DNA from: Podarcis raffonei
Lineage: Eukaryota; Chordata; Lepidosauria; Squamata; Lacertidae
Length of the DNA stretch: 64,000 bases
NCBI RefSeq assembly: GCF_027172205.1
Contig: NC_070616.1
Coordinates: 13,754,001 to 13,818,000, forward strand
Direction of reading: 5' to 3'
In this document: piece after piece, positions 12,966 to 42,243 of the stretch
Numbering within the stretch: the stretch's first letter is position 1
Layout: every line of letters begins with the position of its first letter
The notes under the pieces: generated by a model
The model's database searches: none
Told to the model about the DNA's origin: nothing
What the model saw: only the letters and a program-made list of their open reading frames with translations
Position numbers and translations under genes: made by a program

Positions 12966-13534
12966 TGTTGTTAATGGAGAAATCCGAGGGCTCCCTTGGA
13001 CAAAAAACAAGGACACCAGCCAGGAATACCAGAGCAAAACAGCAGCCAGTAGGCTTGGTCTTTATTGAAGACTGTCGCGACAGGACTCCCACCTGCCACC
13101 AGCTGAAACAAAATGGAAGCCCCGAACAAAAGAAGACCCCAACTTTTATTAGTTACTAATCCCCCAAGCTACACTCCTAGAACTACATCACAACTACATC
13201 ATGACTACATCATTGACACATCACAAAAAGGAGGGGTTGAGGGAGGAGTTGTGGAGGTAACCTGAGTATCTTGTCACCTCGCTGGTTCCTCCTTTCCCCT
13301 TCCCCATGAGTCATTTCCAGAGGACAAAGGGGAGTTGGCAGTTTCCTGCCCCCAGAGGGAAGATCTGATCATTGTCCTTTGTTTCAATCCGTGTTGAATC
13401 CATTCCCATATGCAAGTCCTTTGTGACCTTGATGGTCTTCTGTCTGGGACCATCAAGGTTGTCATGCCAACTGGGTAGGGCTCCTGAATACGTGATGGTA
13501 CGCTTAAGGGATTATGGTCATCCTGTATCAAACA
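12966..13534 (-). mobile_element. 3' LTR fossil with adjoining polypurine tract
   Basis: On the minus strand the element begins TGTTTGATAC at 13534, ends AACAACA at 12966, and contains AATAAA (plus-strand TTTATT near 13059). Immediately upstream on the minus strand (13536-13549) lies an AAAGGGGG polypurine tract, the usual neighbour of a 3' LTR. Little or no internal coding region is recognisable beyond it, so this is a broken, partial endogenous retrovirus remnant. Age unknown; no target duplication could be paired. Confidence 0.6.
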
Positions 13535-13905
13535 GTCCCCCTTTGATAGTCCTTCCTTCATGGAGCAAAATAAAAGTGGACTGGTGTAAATCTGATGTAC
13601 GGTTGATTTACTATGAATTTATAACACCGTATTTCAAGAGGTATCAATCCGGACATTTCTTGAGCATTTTTGGGGCAATCGCCAAAAAAGTTGTTGAGAT
13701 TTGGGGGGGCAGAGTTGTTGAGCTCACCCCCCAGCTATTCACCACCACCAAGCCACCCACGCCAAACCCAGAGCCATAGCCTGAACCGGAGCCATCAGCA
13801 CACAACACCCCCCCCAAACCCCAGACATTAAAAATTCCCCTAGATAGGCATGTAGGCCCCCCCAAAAGAGACCATGTCAGGGATTTCCCAGACATGTGGC
13901 AACTC
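13535..13905. other. Remnant next to the LTR, no gene recognised
   Basis: The polypurine tract (13536-13549) is followed by C-rich and G-rich homopolymer stretches (about 13704-13712 and 13810-13870). I see no coding region or named repeat. Confidence 0.4.
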
Positions 13906-14300
13906 TAAATAAAATCTCCAAGAGGTTTACGAAAAGAATAAAACAGCGAAATGATCAGTTAAAAAGAACTACTAAAACATTCAAAAATAATTAAAACCAG
14001 CTATACGCTAAACATTATACATGGCTGGAGAGGCAAAATGTTTTTAAGAGGCACTGAAGAGAGTACAGCAAAGGCACGGCTGCCTGATGTCAATAGGCAG
14101 GAAGTTCCACAATATAGATGCTTCCACACTAACAGAGCAACGTCTTACAAGTGCAGAATGATTATTGTTATTCCCTCTAATAGAAAACTCAAGTGGCCAA
14201 GTGTTGACTGGACTGGAATCTAAATGTGGTCTACAGAGAAACCAGTGGGCTGCATCAGAATATATTTGCAGGAATGTGGAGCTTTCCAGCAACACAAAAA
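13906..14300. repeat. L2-type LINE-derived repeat
   Basis: 'aagaggtttacgaaaagaataaaacag' followed by 'gcctgatgtcaataggcaggaagttcca' matches copies at 20580-21360, 50060-50270, 53990-54190 and 54578-54965. It is probably the 3' part of an L2-clade LINE or a relative. Confidence 0.5.
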
Positions 14301-14619
14301 TAAAATAAAATTATGGAAAACAAATGAAAAAGCCAGCCCCACCCCTTCTCAGAAGCCCAACCCAATGAGGACTATGCCTATCCAGCAGCCATGGAATGCT
14401 GTGTGTCAGCTGGAAAAGGAAAAGACAGGGAATGGTCTGCTGAAGGGGAGCCTGACTAGCTGGCTGGCACATTGAACAGGAGCACTCCTGTAGGGAGTGC
14501 CGATAATGCTGCAACATTTTGTTGCAAGAGGCACTTTTGCTCAGTGCCAAGGTCCCTTGCAAAAGAAAAGAAAGCAGAAAATAACATTCAGGGGGCAGCC
14601 GGGGAGGGGGAGATTAATG

Positions 14620-14740
14620 GAATCATGGAATTGTAGAATTGGAGAAGACCCTGCAGAAATACACAGGAGACCGAAACAGGGATCAAACCTGCAACCTTGG
14701 CATTATCAGCATCACACTCTAACCAACTGAGCTATCTAGT
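14620..14740 (-). repeat. tRNA-Ile-headed, CR1-tailed SINE
   Basis: On the minus strand the head reads TAGCTCAGTTGGTTAGAG, an A box like tRNA-Ile, then a B box (GGTTTGATCCC) and a short CR1 terminus. A better copy lies at 43486-43634. The tail is the same as the CR1 LINE 3' end, so CR1 enzymes probably mobilised it. Confidence 0.7.
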
Positions 14741-14816
14741 AAAGCGAAAGAGAGAAGAAGGCAAAGCACACAGCATGTTCTTGTCCCAGCAGACTGGATA
14801 AAATACATTGCAAATA

Positions 14817-15030
14817 CAGTGGTACCTCGGGTTACAGACGCTTCAGGTTACAGACTCCGCTAACCCAGAAATAGTACCTCAGGTTAAGAACTTTGCTTCA
14901 GATGAGAACAGAAATTGCGCGGCGGCAGCTGGAGGCCCCATTAGCTAAAGTGGTCCCTCAGGTTAAGAAAGGTTTCAGGTTAAGAACGGACCTCCGGAAC
15001 GAATTAAGTTCTTAACCCGAGGGACCACTG
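14817..15030. mobile_element. Tc1/mariner-like MITE
   Basis: Ends CAGTGGTACCTCGGG and CCCGAGGGACCACTG, flanked by TA. Same family as 12243-12489, but without the 17-bp expansion. Confidence 0.8.
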
Positions 15031-15154
15031 TAGCTTAATTCCTTCCAGATTTGTTGCTACTGCCCTCCCGGCGAGAGAGAAGCCATCTTTGTTCACATCA
15101 GCAATGATGGGAAAAGACCTCTGTTTTCTTAAAACAGGGAGAGAGTGTTACTCA

Positions 15155-15420
15155 CAATTTCCCCTGGCAGCCAGACCGGAAACAGACCCTCCTCTTCACC
15201 GAACCTACAAAGGAGCTGTTCTGCTTAGTCCCTCCGGTCTTCTGATCCAGTAGGAAGTTAGATTCAGGAGGAAAGTGAGCCTGTGGATTCTCCCATCTCT
15301 CAGCTAGCAGTTTGCTTGCTGGAACTTGACTCCCTTCCACTCCCTCTAAACTTTGTGGCTGATGAGTCATTTCTTTGCATGTCTGCACTTCGTTAGGATG
15401 GTTTATGCCCTGCCCCTCAG
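15155..15420 (-). other. Unique island, possible 5' noncoding exon of the RNase gene
   Basis: This non-repetitive stretch has a strong minus-strand donor (GTGAGT, intron starting at 15155), 3.2 kb upstream of the RNase coding exon. An AP-1-like TGAGTCA lies at about 15364. RNase A genes usually have a noncoding first exon and an uninterrupted coding exon, so this is a candidate. The open frame here shows no domain. Confidence 0.25.
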
Positions 15421-15467
15421 GCATCCACTCAAATAGGTTACAAAAGGCTTAAGACAGCATTTGTTTG

Positions 15468-15700
15468 TTTATTTATTGCACTTCTGTTCCACTATCTTTC
15501 TCCAAGGAGCTCAAGGTGGCTTACATGGTTCTCCTCCTCACCATTTTATCCTCACACAACCCTGCAAAGTAGGTGAGGCTGAGAGAGTGAGACTGGCTCC
15601 CAAGGTTACCCAGTAAGCTTCATGTGGCCAAGTGGGGATTTGAACCCTGGTCTCCCATGTCCTAGACCGACACTCCAGCCATGCTATGGCATGCTGGCTC
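15468..15700 (-). repeat. CORE-SINE (MIR-like)
   Basis: A nearly full copy read on the minus strand. The B-box region is 'gggatttgaaccctggtctccc'; the CORE block and the 'aggagctcaaggtggcttacatgg' tail lie to the left. Confidence 0.75.
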
Positions 15701-15834
15701 AACTACAATTGGCGCTAAAACAGAATAAAATGACTCAATGTGATTCAGCCCCTCCCTCTAATCCCCTTATACTGACTTTCATGGGAATAAGTCCCCTTGA
15801 ACTCTGTTTTCAGCAGAGTTCTATTCTATCAATA

Positions 15835-16085
15835 ATGCCACATGTATCTCCACAAAGATAGCATTTCAGAGGTGTGGAACCACCACTGAGAGGTCCCTGC
15901 CCACCACTACCAGCCAGCCTCATGGTTCTTGCAGCCAGGGCAAAGAGCAGGACCTCTCCTGATCTTACAGTATTGCCAGATCCATACAGGTGCACAGAGT
16001 CCTTCAGATCACAAGGTCCCAAATCATCCAGGGCTCTAAAGACTCAACACAGCACCTTTAAATTGAGCCTGGAAAGGTAAGGCCA
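15835..16085 (-). repeat. LINE-derived fragment (probably L2-related)
   Basis: 'ggaaccaccactgagaggtccctg' and 'catccagggctctaaagac' occur in dispersed form at 49420-49800 and elsewhere. No intact coding frame. Confidence 0.4.
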
Positions 16086-16811
16086 CCAATGTAACCAATA
16101 CATTTTGCCCTCCATGCCTCTCTGGGTGGCCCTCAGAACTCTTCTCCAGTTTTACTGGCTCAATTTTCTGCGGTAGATTAGGTTAAGAGGCATTGACTGT
16201 GATGCAGCTGTTAAAAGTACAGAAACTAGATTTGTACAGTACTATTAATTTATGGCATGGTGATGGCCAAGAAAGCTACACCTTTAGAATTTCTATCTGT
16301 TGTATAGCAGCTAAAGGCCCCAATAACCATGCCTGTGGGGGAAAAGAGGTGACAGCTCTCCTGAGACATGAACCCTTATTACTAGGATGTGTGAGGGAAT
16401 TGCTCTGATTACACAGCCAAATGCACTCTGCACGCTATCAGAGACATTTTATCTACTACAGTTTGGAAAGTTGTTTGTTGGTCCTCTATTTATTTGGACA
16501 CTTCATAAGATATCATCACTAAATTTTGCTTGATGGCTCCTGAGGTTAAGGAGGCAACTTTTGTCCGTGTTTGGATATAATTGGGTGTAATTTTGAATCA
16601 AGATAGCAAACTGAACCTTTCATGGCTGCACTGATTTCAACAGCTGATCTCAACATTGTATGGATTTTTGGGTTTCTTGCCATTTCCAAAGGAACGCCTG
16701 GTATAAAGCTGCTATTTTCACAGGTTCCCTATCATTCAAATCTAAGCAAGCTAAAATGGTGTGTATATCACACACTGCGTTTAATATCACAGTTTTGCCT
16801 CTTCACTAATT
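16086..16811. other. Intergenic stretch, no gene recognised
   Basis: An AT-rich stretch of short frames with no domain or clear repeat. It lies upstream of the TAF15 promoter. Confidence 0.4.
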
Positions 16812-17010
16812 ACGGGGACCCACTGTGTGGCGGTTACAGTGTTTGGACTGGATCCAAGTTCAAATTCTCGCTGCCATAAAGATATTAGGCAGAACACTAT
16901 CTCAATCTAACCTACCTCACAGGGTTGTTGTGAGAAAAAAATAAAAAGGCGGGGGACAGACTATATATGCTGCCTTGAGCTCCTTGGCTGAAAGCTGGGA
17001 TATTAATGCA
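16812..17010 (+). repeat. CORE-SINE (MIR-like)
   Basis: Contains 'taacctacctcacagggttgttgtgag' and the 'tgccttgagctccttgg' tail. The tRNA-like head is diverged. Confidence 0.65.
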
Positions 17011-17129
17011 TTAGTACATTTTCCCTTCGCTTTAAAGAGCCCCAAAAGCTATTATTTCACTGAAGCCACAGTGGTACGTTCCATTCAGTCCCTTCCTCTC
17101 CTCCTCTGTACGCCAAGGTGGTACAGCCC

Positions 17130-17477
17130 GCTTTGGAACACGGACGGAACCTCCCCGCCCGTCATCGATTGGAGCAATAGTATTCTTGCTCTCTCTTCTC
17201 TCTCGCACACACCCTTGCAGGGTGTCAATAGGTATGTTCCAACACGCCTATTTATCTCTTTCCCCCCCCATTCTTGCGCGCGCTGTTCAGTTGGTAGGCG
17301 CCGCCCGCTCTGATTGGCTGTGCCGCCCCGCAGCCGAAGCGACGGCGGCGTCGACAACGCTGCTGTTGCTGCCGCTGCTGGCAGAGTCAGTCAGCGAGTG
17401 GCCGACGGAGCGGGTTGTCCGGGGTCCCGCGTCTTTCCCCCGCCTCACCTCTTTCCCCGCCGGGGTTGCTGACCGGG
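17130..17477 (+). promoter_or_regulatory. TAF15 CpG promoter and 5' UTR
   Basis: GC- and CpG-rich sequence with GCC/GCT triplet runs (about 17339-17385) directly precedes the TAF15 ATG. 'ctctgattggctgtg' near 17310 contains a CCAAT box in reverse. Two GCGCCTGCGC motifs resembling NRF1 sites lie just inside intron 1 (about 17622 and 17695). There is no TATA box. Confidence 0.6.
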
Positions 17478-36441
<18,964 letters not shown>

Positions 36442-36828
36442 GAACAGCTGTGAAGGTCCCCCCTCCCTACCCCATCTTTCTGACGGCTTTTCACAGCAAA
36501 CTTTGCTGAGTTTCGCCTGCTGCTTTATACCCCACATGCCCTCTTTTGGATAGTGGAATTAAATGTGAAATTGGATTTTTTTTTTCATTTGGCGGGAGGG
36601 AACTTGGGTCAGATTCCTCCCCCTCCTTTTTTATTTTACTTTTAAAGCAAGTCCATCAAAATTTTCATCTTCTAATTTCCATCATTCCCCCCCTCCCACC
36701 ACCCCCAACTCTCCATCACCTAAAAAAAAGAAAAGAAGGCTCTCTCTTCCACGGGCTGTTGAAAAAAAAAAGAAGGAATGAAATTGTAAAATATTTGCCA
36801 AAAATCTGACATGTTTTATAATTCAAAC

Positions 36829-36834
36829 AATAAA
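36829..36834 (+). terminator. TAF15 poly(A) signal
   Basis: A canonical AATAAA lies 388 nt after the TAF15 stop codon, followed by a T/G-rich stretch (gattgtttatttgtgaca). Cleavage is expected near 36850. The 3' UTR (36442 to about 36850) is pyrimidine- and A-tract-rich. Confidence 0.8.
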
Positions 36835-36859
36835 AGCTGATTGTTTATTTGTGACATTT

Positions 36860-37830
36860 TGCCTGTTTTCCCCGCCCTTATCCGGGTACCCCCAGCAACC
36901 CCTGTGTGTTTAGGAAGGAAGTGTTGAACTGCATGGATACTTGGGACCCTTTGCAGAATCTGTGCTGCAGAAAAATATGGAGTGGGAATAGCTGTATTTG
37001 GCAGTTCATCTAAATTTGGCAAAGCGGCATATATTACTGTAGCTTTTTTAAATTTACAAGTGGGAGAGCGGGAGAGGCATTAAGCTGTAAGGGCCCTCGC
37101 CTCTAGAAATTTTACTAGACATTGTCCACATACAAGTGTATATTTTCACTCAAAGAGAACAAGAAACTCCTGAGGGTGGGGGAGAGAGAACAAAAAGCCA
37201 AGATTTCTTGGGATACTAACTGTTGCAGGCAGTACCAAATTTACGCAGCTTCTCTGTATGTGGTGGAATGTATCCAACCATTATCATTATCACAATTGCA
37301 CTTATTAGTCACTTTTTTCACAAAATATCAACTCAAAGCAACTTGCAGTATCATGCAAAAATAAAAATCTTCCCAGAGCTGAAATGAAATGAAAGCTAAA
37401 AACATTGATGCGCATGAAAAGCTGCATTAACAAATCCACCCCACTTAGAGGCCACAATGTCAAGCAGGTTAAAAATTTGGCTCAAAAGTGTTTTGTTGCC
37501 TGGCACCTACATTTAGTCAGTGATGGCTCCAAGCATACCAGTGAAAAGACCCATTCTCATGTTGCTACCATCCAGATCTCACTGAGGGCCCTTTGAGGAT
37601 GCATGCAGGTTCTGGGTAGGTATATATGGAGAGAGGCAGTCCTTGAGGCATTGAGGACCTGAACTCAGCAGCAGTAGCCCCGTGAGGTCCTAATTGAACT
37701 CTATCCACCACTCCATACCTGGTCTCTTACTTTATTAAATCTTACCATCCCTGGCTACTAGCCTTACTGGCTGGGGCGAATGGGATTAGGAGTCCATCAA
37801 CATCTGGCGAGCCACATACGGCCCCCACCA
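36860..37830. other. Intergenic stretch between TAF15 and the next CpG promoter
   Basis: An LTR- or SINE-free AT-rich stretch with L2-like fragments near 37580-37700. Short frames only, with no domain or splice signal pattern. Confidence 0.4.
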
Positions 37831-37869
37831 TTATGAATCATAGAGCGAATGGGGAGGGCTCTCATTTTG

Positions 37870-38124
37870 CAGAGTGTCTTTGTGCTGCGTTTGGCAGCCT
37901 TCGCATGGGAGCCCGAAGTGCGGCATGCGCGCCTATCCCGCTCGTTCCCTCCTTCCTCTACAGCTGTGGGCGTGACCGGCGGGGATCCGAGTGGATGCTT
38001 TTGCCGCGAGTGTCACCTGAGCTGTCGGGGAGCTGCCATTGGCTGAGAGGAGAATGGAAGGCTGAAGCCGCGGAAGCCACCTTTAGTTTGGGAGCAAGAT
38101 GGCGGCGAGGAAACTGAGCGGGAA
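37870..38124 (+). promoter_or_regulatory. CpG promoter and first exon of an unannotated transcript (SNORD7 host)
   Basis: A CpG-rich island contains a pyrimidine run (CTCGTTCCCTCCTTCCTCT, about 37941-37960) resembling the 5' TOP start of snoRNA host genes. A CCAAT-type box in reverse ('attggctg') lies at 38038. AAGATGGCGGC at 38096-38106 is a textbook YY1 site. A consensus donor GTAAGT starts at 38125. The ATG at 38099 opens only eight codons before the donor and coincides with the YY1 motif, so it need not be a translation start. Its position next to SNORD7 and the PEX12 3' end matches the human snoRNA host locus. Downstream exons were not identified. Confidence 0.6.
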
Positions 38125-38379
38125 GTAAGTGTTGCTTTAAACGTGCATTTAAACGGCTTAACTCGCACCCCAAAGTTCCACCCTTATTCCTGCATGTTGT
38201 TAACCGGTTGCATGGCAATCCTGTGCTTTTCCACCTAGAAGTAAGCCTCGTTTGGTTTAATGGTTGCTTTCTCCTAAGTAAGGGAGGCTAAAATTTGCCT
38301 GTCTCCTCGGAAGTAAGCCCGTTGAATGCATTAGGACCTACTCCCAGGCAAGGAAGTGTCGGATTTTAGCCTGTGAAAG

Positions 38380-38465
38380 CCCCACTAAATTCAGTCTCCC
38401 CATTGCATTGCAGCGGGTTGGACTGGATGGTTCTTAAGAGATCCCTTCCAACTCTGCAATCTATA
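38380..38465 (+). repeat. CR1 LINE tail
   Basis: 'gcattgcagcgggttggact' followed by 'cccttccaactctgcaat': the CR1 3' terminus only. Confidence 0.7.
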
Positions 38466-39104
38466 TTTCAGTAGCGTGGTCAGAGAAAAGTCCAACGGCT
38501 TATTTCGTTTTATTGCTCTGCTGCAGCTTCGTTTCAGATACGTTGCTTTAGAATGATAGTTTTCATTACGCCTTTGGGACTGGTTGCATTTTCATTCCTA
38601 CTTAATTATCCTAGGGGTCCCGTGGGTGGAAGAGAGAGAGCGCAAATGGAAGGAGAAAGAAGATGTTCTGTGGTAGACTTAGCTGAGTGTAGGTCAGTTC
38701 CAGTTGCACTGCAAATCCTATGAAGGTGTATGCAATTTAAATCTGTGCATTTTTCACTGCAAAAGGTTGCGAGGCACTGATTGGGGGTGTGCTATTTATG
38801 GCCTAAGGCACTGTGGGAACAGGATGCTGGACTAGAAGGGCTCCGTTTTAGCCTGATCAGCTACCGGGCTCTTCTTTTGTTCTTATAATTGTCTAGCCAT
38901 AGCATTTAACCTTTCTGGGGGAAATCCAGCAAGTTGTTTTTTTAAAAACAACAAACCAACCCTCTTTTACAGTATCTCAGCAATGCATGTACAGTGTGGA
39001 GCAGCCTGAGAGTCAGCCCTGTTTCAGAGCCAAGCTGAGGAACCCTGCAGACACTTCTTAAGACCTGCAGACACTTCTTAAGTTATTAAGGCCCTGATTT
39101 AACT

Positions 39105-39265
39105 AGGAATGTAGAATGCTGCTTCATTGTGAACCAGACCATGTGGCAGTTGCTGTCCAGGATTTTAAGCAGGGTTCTCTCTTGTCCTGATCTGGAGATG
39201 CTGGGGATTGAACCTGAAACCTCCTGCACGCAAAGCATATGCCCTGCCACTGAGCCACAGCCCCG
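39105..39265 (-). repeat. tRNA-derived SINE
   Basis: B-box region 'gctggggattgaacctg' and head 'gccactgagccacagccccg' read on the minus strand. It ends about 25 bp before the snoRNA. Confidence 0.75.
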
Positions 39266-39288
39266 GGGGTGCCTGTAAGATATGCCAG

Positions 39289-39386
39289 AGGCAATGATGA
39301 GTGAAGTATAGTCTGACCTGGTATTGCCACAACTTCTGGTTTGGCTCTGACCAGGACATGATCACGTAATCTTCTCTCTGAGCAGA
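39289..39386 (+). ncRNA. SNORD7: SNORD7 (mgU6-47), C/D-box snoRNA
   Basis: A box C/D small nucleolar RNA guiding 2'-O-methylation of U6 snRNA at A47. Box C ATGATGA is at 39294-39300, C' ATGATCA at 39358-39364, D' probably CTGA at 39347-39350 and box D CTGA at 39378-39381. Directly upstream of box D, TAATCTTCTCT (39367-39377) pairs perfectly over 11 bp with U6 43-53. The fifth nucleotide before box D faces A47, exactly the rule for this guide. The terminal stem is weak (GC next to the boxes, plus an outer GCCA/TGGC pair at 39284-39287 and 39390-39393). It lies 1.2 kb inside the presumed first intron of the transcript starting near 38.0 kb, and downstream of the PEX12 3' end, as in human 17q12. 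Confidence 0.88.
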
Positions 39387-39539
39387 TTTTGGCTGTCTGC
39401 ATGCAGGTGATCTCCTCTCCTTGGGGTGGTTGGGATCTTATCGATCTCTTAAGATTAACCCCATCAGTACTAACTTGGAGTTGTGATAAGAGTTCTGTTA
39501 AATTACTGCTGGAAACGGTAAACTAGGACTGGGCAGAAG

Positions 39540-40320
39540 GTGGATTGGAATCCACCTTGGATGCCCCTTTGAAGCAAGATGGAGGACTGAACCTTTAAAA
39601 ACTACTTTTAACCACTGATTTCAAAGCTGCACTGATTTATTTTGGCTTCTAAGAATTCCTGAGCAATGTTGGGTATGAGGCTGCTAACAAATAAATAATA
39701 CGTGTGTTCAGGATTACAACTTTCCAGGTGTGTAAACTGTTCAAAGTGGCTTTTGCAAATGCAAAAATCCCACTGCTCAATGTGGCTTTTCTAATGGAGG
39801 TTGCTGATATCAAAACAAAACACCTTAATGTTTTCTGGGAGTTAAGTTCAATTGAATTTAGTGGGCCTTACTCCAGTGTAGCTATACAATCTGGAGAATT
39901 AGCATGTGGAGCGGGGAGGGCAGAAAGTTTTGAATTAAAATGTCCAATGTCCCACATGATCTGGTGTGGTTTTTTCCATGTCTAACCAAAAAAAAAAAAA
40001 ATCTACTGGCAATCCTAAACATGCATCTTTACTTCAAACTAAATCATGGGGCCTGCTGAATGTGAGTGCATACTGCTGTAAGTGCACACTGAATGTGAAT
40101 TAAATGTTATAAGTAAAAAAAAATAATCAGAAGTTTTATTGGAAATTATTTTTATTGTAATTCTTAGTAAATAAGAAATTCTAAGTAAATTTTATTGGAA
40201 TTCTAAGAAAATATTTTAAGGAATCTAAATATGTTAAGAACCTGCAGTTGTGAATATGGTGTTTTCAAGGTCAAGGAATCTGAAAAACCAGGGTGATTTA
40301 TACATTTTTGTATATAAAAA
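39540..40320. other. Intergenic or intronic stretch, no gene recognised
   Basis: AT-rich, with short A-tracts (39988-40001, 40115-40123). No exon of the snoRNA host transcript could be identified here. Confidence 0.35.
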
Positions 40321-40324
40321 ACAG

Positions 40325-40505
40325 AGTCTGTGACCTAGGAGAGACCAGGGTTCAAATCCCTGCTCAGCCATGAAGCTCACTGGTCGACCTTGGGCCAGTG
40401 CTTCCCTCTCAGCCTAACCTACCTCACAGGGTTGTTATAGGGCTTCAGGAAGGGGAGACCCATGTATACGACCTTAGTTCCGTGGAGAAATGCAATGAAT
40501 AAACA
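40325..40505 (+). repeat. CORE-SINE (MIR-like)
   Basis: 'accagggttcaaatccctgc', then 'tgaagctcactggtcgaccttgggccagtgc' and 'cctcacagggttgttata'. The head is short; otherwise a typical copy. Confidence 0.75.
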
Positions 40506-41107
40506 CAGTGCATAACTTTATCTCAACATAGCTCAACCACCATTTTGTTAGCGTTTGATTCTCATCCCTGCCCCTGTGACAGCTAAACTTTTATTTGGAA
40601 ATTGTCGTATCCAGCCTTTCCTGTAACCTGATACCCTCCAAACGATTTGGACTACAATTCCCATGAGCCGGAAGGGTAAGGCTGGGGTTCAGGAAGAGTC
40701 CCAAATGGCGGTGGCGGCTTGGGATGATGGGAATTGTAGTTTAAAACATTATTTGTCCTATATGTTTTTTGGATCGCATTCGCTTGAACGTTTTAACAGG
40801 GACCTCTGTTTCCATATCTTGCAGGTAATGGTCTTCTGCTCCTGTTGACGCATAGAAGAGGAGGTAGTGATGATGATGTGGGAGGTGCATCCACCAAGTG
40901 CCATGCTCCTGACGAAGAGGCCTTGGAGGAGAATCCCTCCTAGCAGAGTCCTGCTCTGACCCCCGCCCTCCCTCACCAGATATTAAGAGCATCTCCTGGA
41001 ATCGGACACAAAAGCGTCGTTTGCCATAGTTTATGGTGGGGCTGACCAACAAGGTGCTTCCATGGTATTGCTGGGTTACTTGCCACACTTGCTGGGGCCG
41101 AGGGGAG

Positions 41108-41181
41108 CTGCAGTCAACAGTTGGCGGGCTCTGGTCCATGGGGTCATGAAGAGTCGGACACGACAAAACGACTAAACAACA
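41108..41181 (+). mobile_element. Bov-B (RTE) LINE 3' tail
   Basis: 'tccatggggtcatgaagagt' followed by 'cggacacgacaaaacgactaaacaacaa' is the diagnostic Bov-B 3' terminus. Only the extreme end is recognisable; the 5' limit is uncertain. Confidence 0.8.
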
Positions 41182-41184
41182 AGA

Positions 41185-41322
41185 CAGGCATGGCCAAACT
41201 TGGCCCTCCAGCTGTTTTTGGCCTACAACTCCCATCATCCCTAGCTAACAGGCCCAGTGGTCAGGGATGATGGGAATTGTAGTCCTCAAACAGCTGGAGG
41301 GCCAAGTTTGGCCATGGCTGCC
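41185..41322. mobile_element. Foldback MITE, near-perfect hairpin
   Basis: The left arm from CAGGCATGGCCAAACTTGGC and the right arm ending GCCAAGTTTGGCCATGGCTG are complementary over about 65 nt, with a loop of only a few bases near 41252. It directly follows the Bov-B tail. Same family as 10014-10133 and 55700-55815. Confidence 0.8.
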
Positions 41323-41766
41323 CTAAGAACTCTCTGCACCCTTGCTCCAGCATCTAGAGGGCCACAGGTTGTGTGCTCCTCTAGTGCTCACCAGAGCCAG
41401 GCCCTGACTTCTGAGAGTTCTCTAGTTGGGGCTTCTCCAGCTCCTTGGCTAAAAGAGCAGTTTCACCATGCAGCTCTCCACCAATTCTCATCTGCAGCAC
41501 ATGTTCCATCAGGCTGCTGGGGATGGATGGGAATAAAGGAGCTCTACATCCAACTACTGAAAGCTCCCCTTCCCATTGAAAGCTTTCTGTTCCAGCTGAT
41601 CATGGTGAGAAACCTGCGACTAAGACAAGTGTGCTTTCCCACCCTATTCCCTCCTAAACCCCTTTCCTTTTGTGTCATGTCTTTTATATTACAAATCAGC
41701 AGGCAGGGAACTGTCTTACCAGTAAACTTTGCTGGGAGCCTTTTTTTTTTTTTGGCTAAAGAGCAG

Positions 41767-41767
41767 A

Positions 41768-41822
<55 letters not shown>
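41767..41822. repeat. (TA)n(TG)n microsatellite
   Basis: A short TA run followed by about 20 TG units. Confidence 0.95.
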
Positions 41823-41823
<1 letters not shown>

Positions 41824-42029
41824 CTAAAACAATAAATAAATTGTTCTCTTTCATGACCAAATTGGATGTTGTGAACCTAACTTAGCACTTTTTTTTTAAT
41901 GTAAATAGCAACTGGAGGAAGCCAAAGCAGCCTCAGGAACACAGCAGATGGTGATAGGGAGGAAAGGGTTAATGCCCCGTAAACACTGCCCCTGGGAAGC
42001 TGTAAACAGATTTCCTTGAAATGCAAATA

Positions 42030-42243
42030 CAGTGGTACCTTGGTGGTCAAACAATGCCGCAAACCTGGAAGTGAGTGTTCCAGTTTGCGAACATTTTTCC
42101 AGAAGCTGAATGTTCAACGCAGCTTCCGATTGAGTGCAGGAAGCTCCTGCAGCCAATCAAAAGCCGCGCCTTGGTTTCCGAACTGTTTTGGGAGACGAGC
42201 AGACTCCCGGAATGGATTAAAATCGAGAACCAAGATACTACTG
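42030..42243. mobile_element. Tc1/mariner-like MITE
   Basis: Starts CAGTGGTACCTTGG, ends ACCAAGATACTACTG, flanked by TA. A third interior subtype of the family. Confidence 0.75.

Noticed and set aside
38099-38124. ATG with eight codons as the start of a new protein gene
   Set aside because: The ATG lies within a YY1 motif, no in-frame conserved exon was found, and a snoRNA host explains the locus.
41257-41835. 192-codon plus-strand frame
   Set aside because: Starts in the hairpin MITE and ends in the TG microsatellite.
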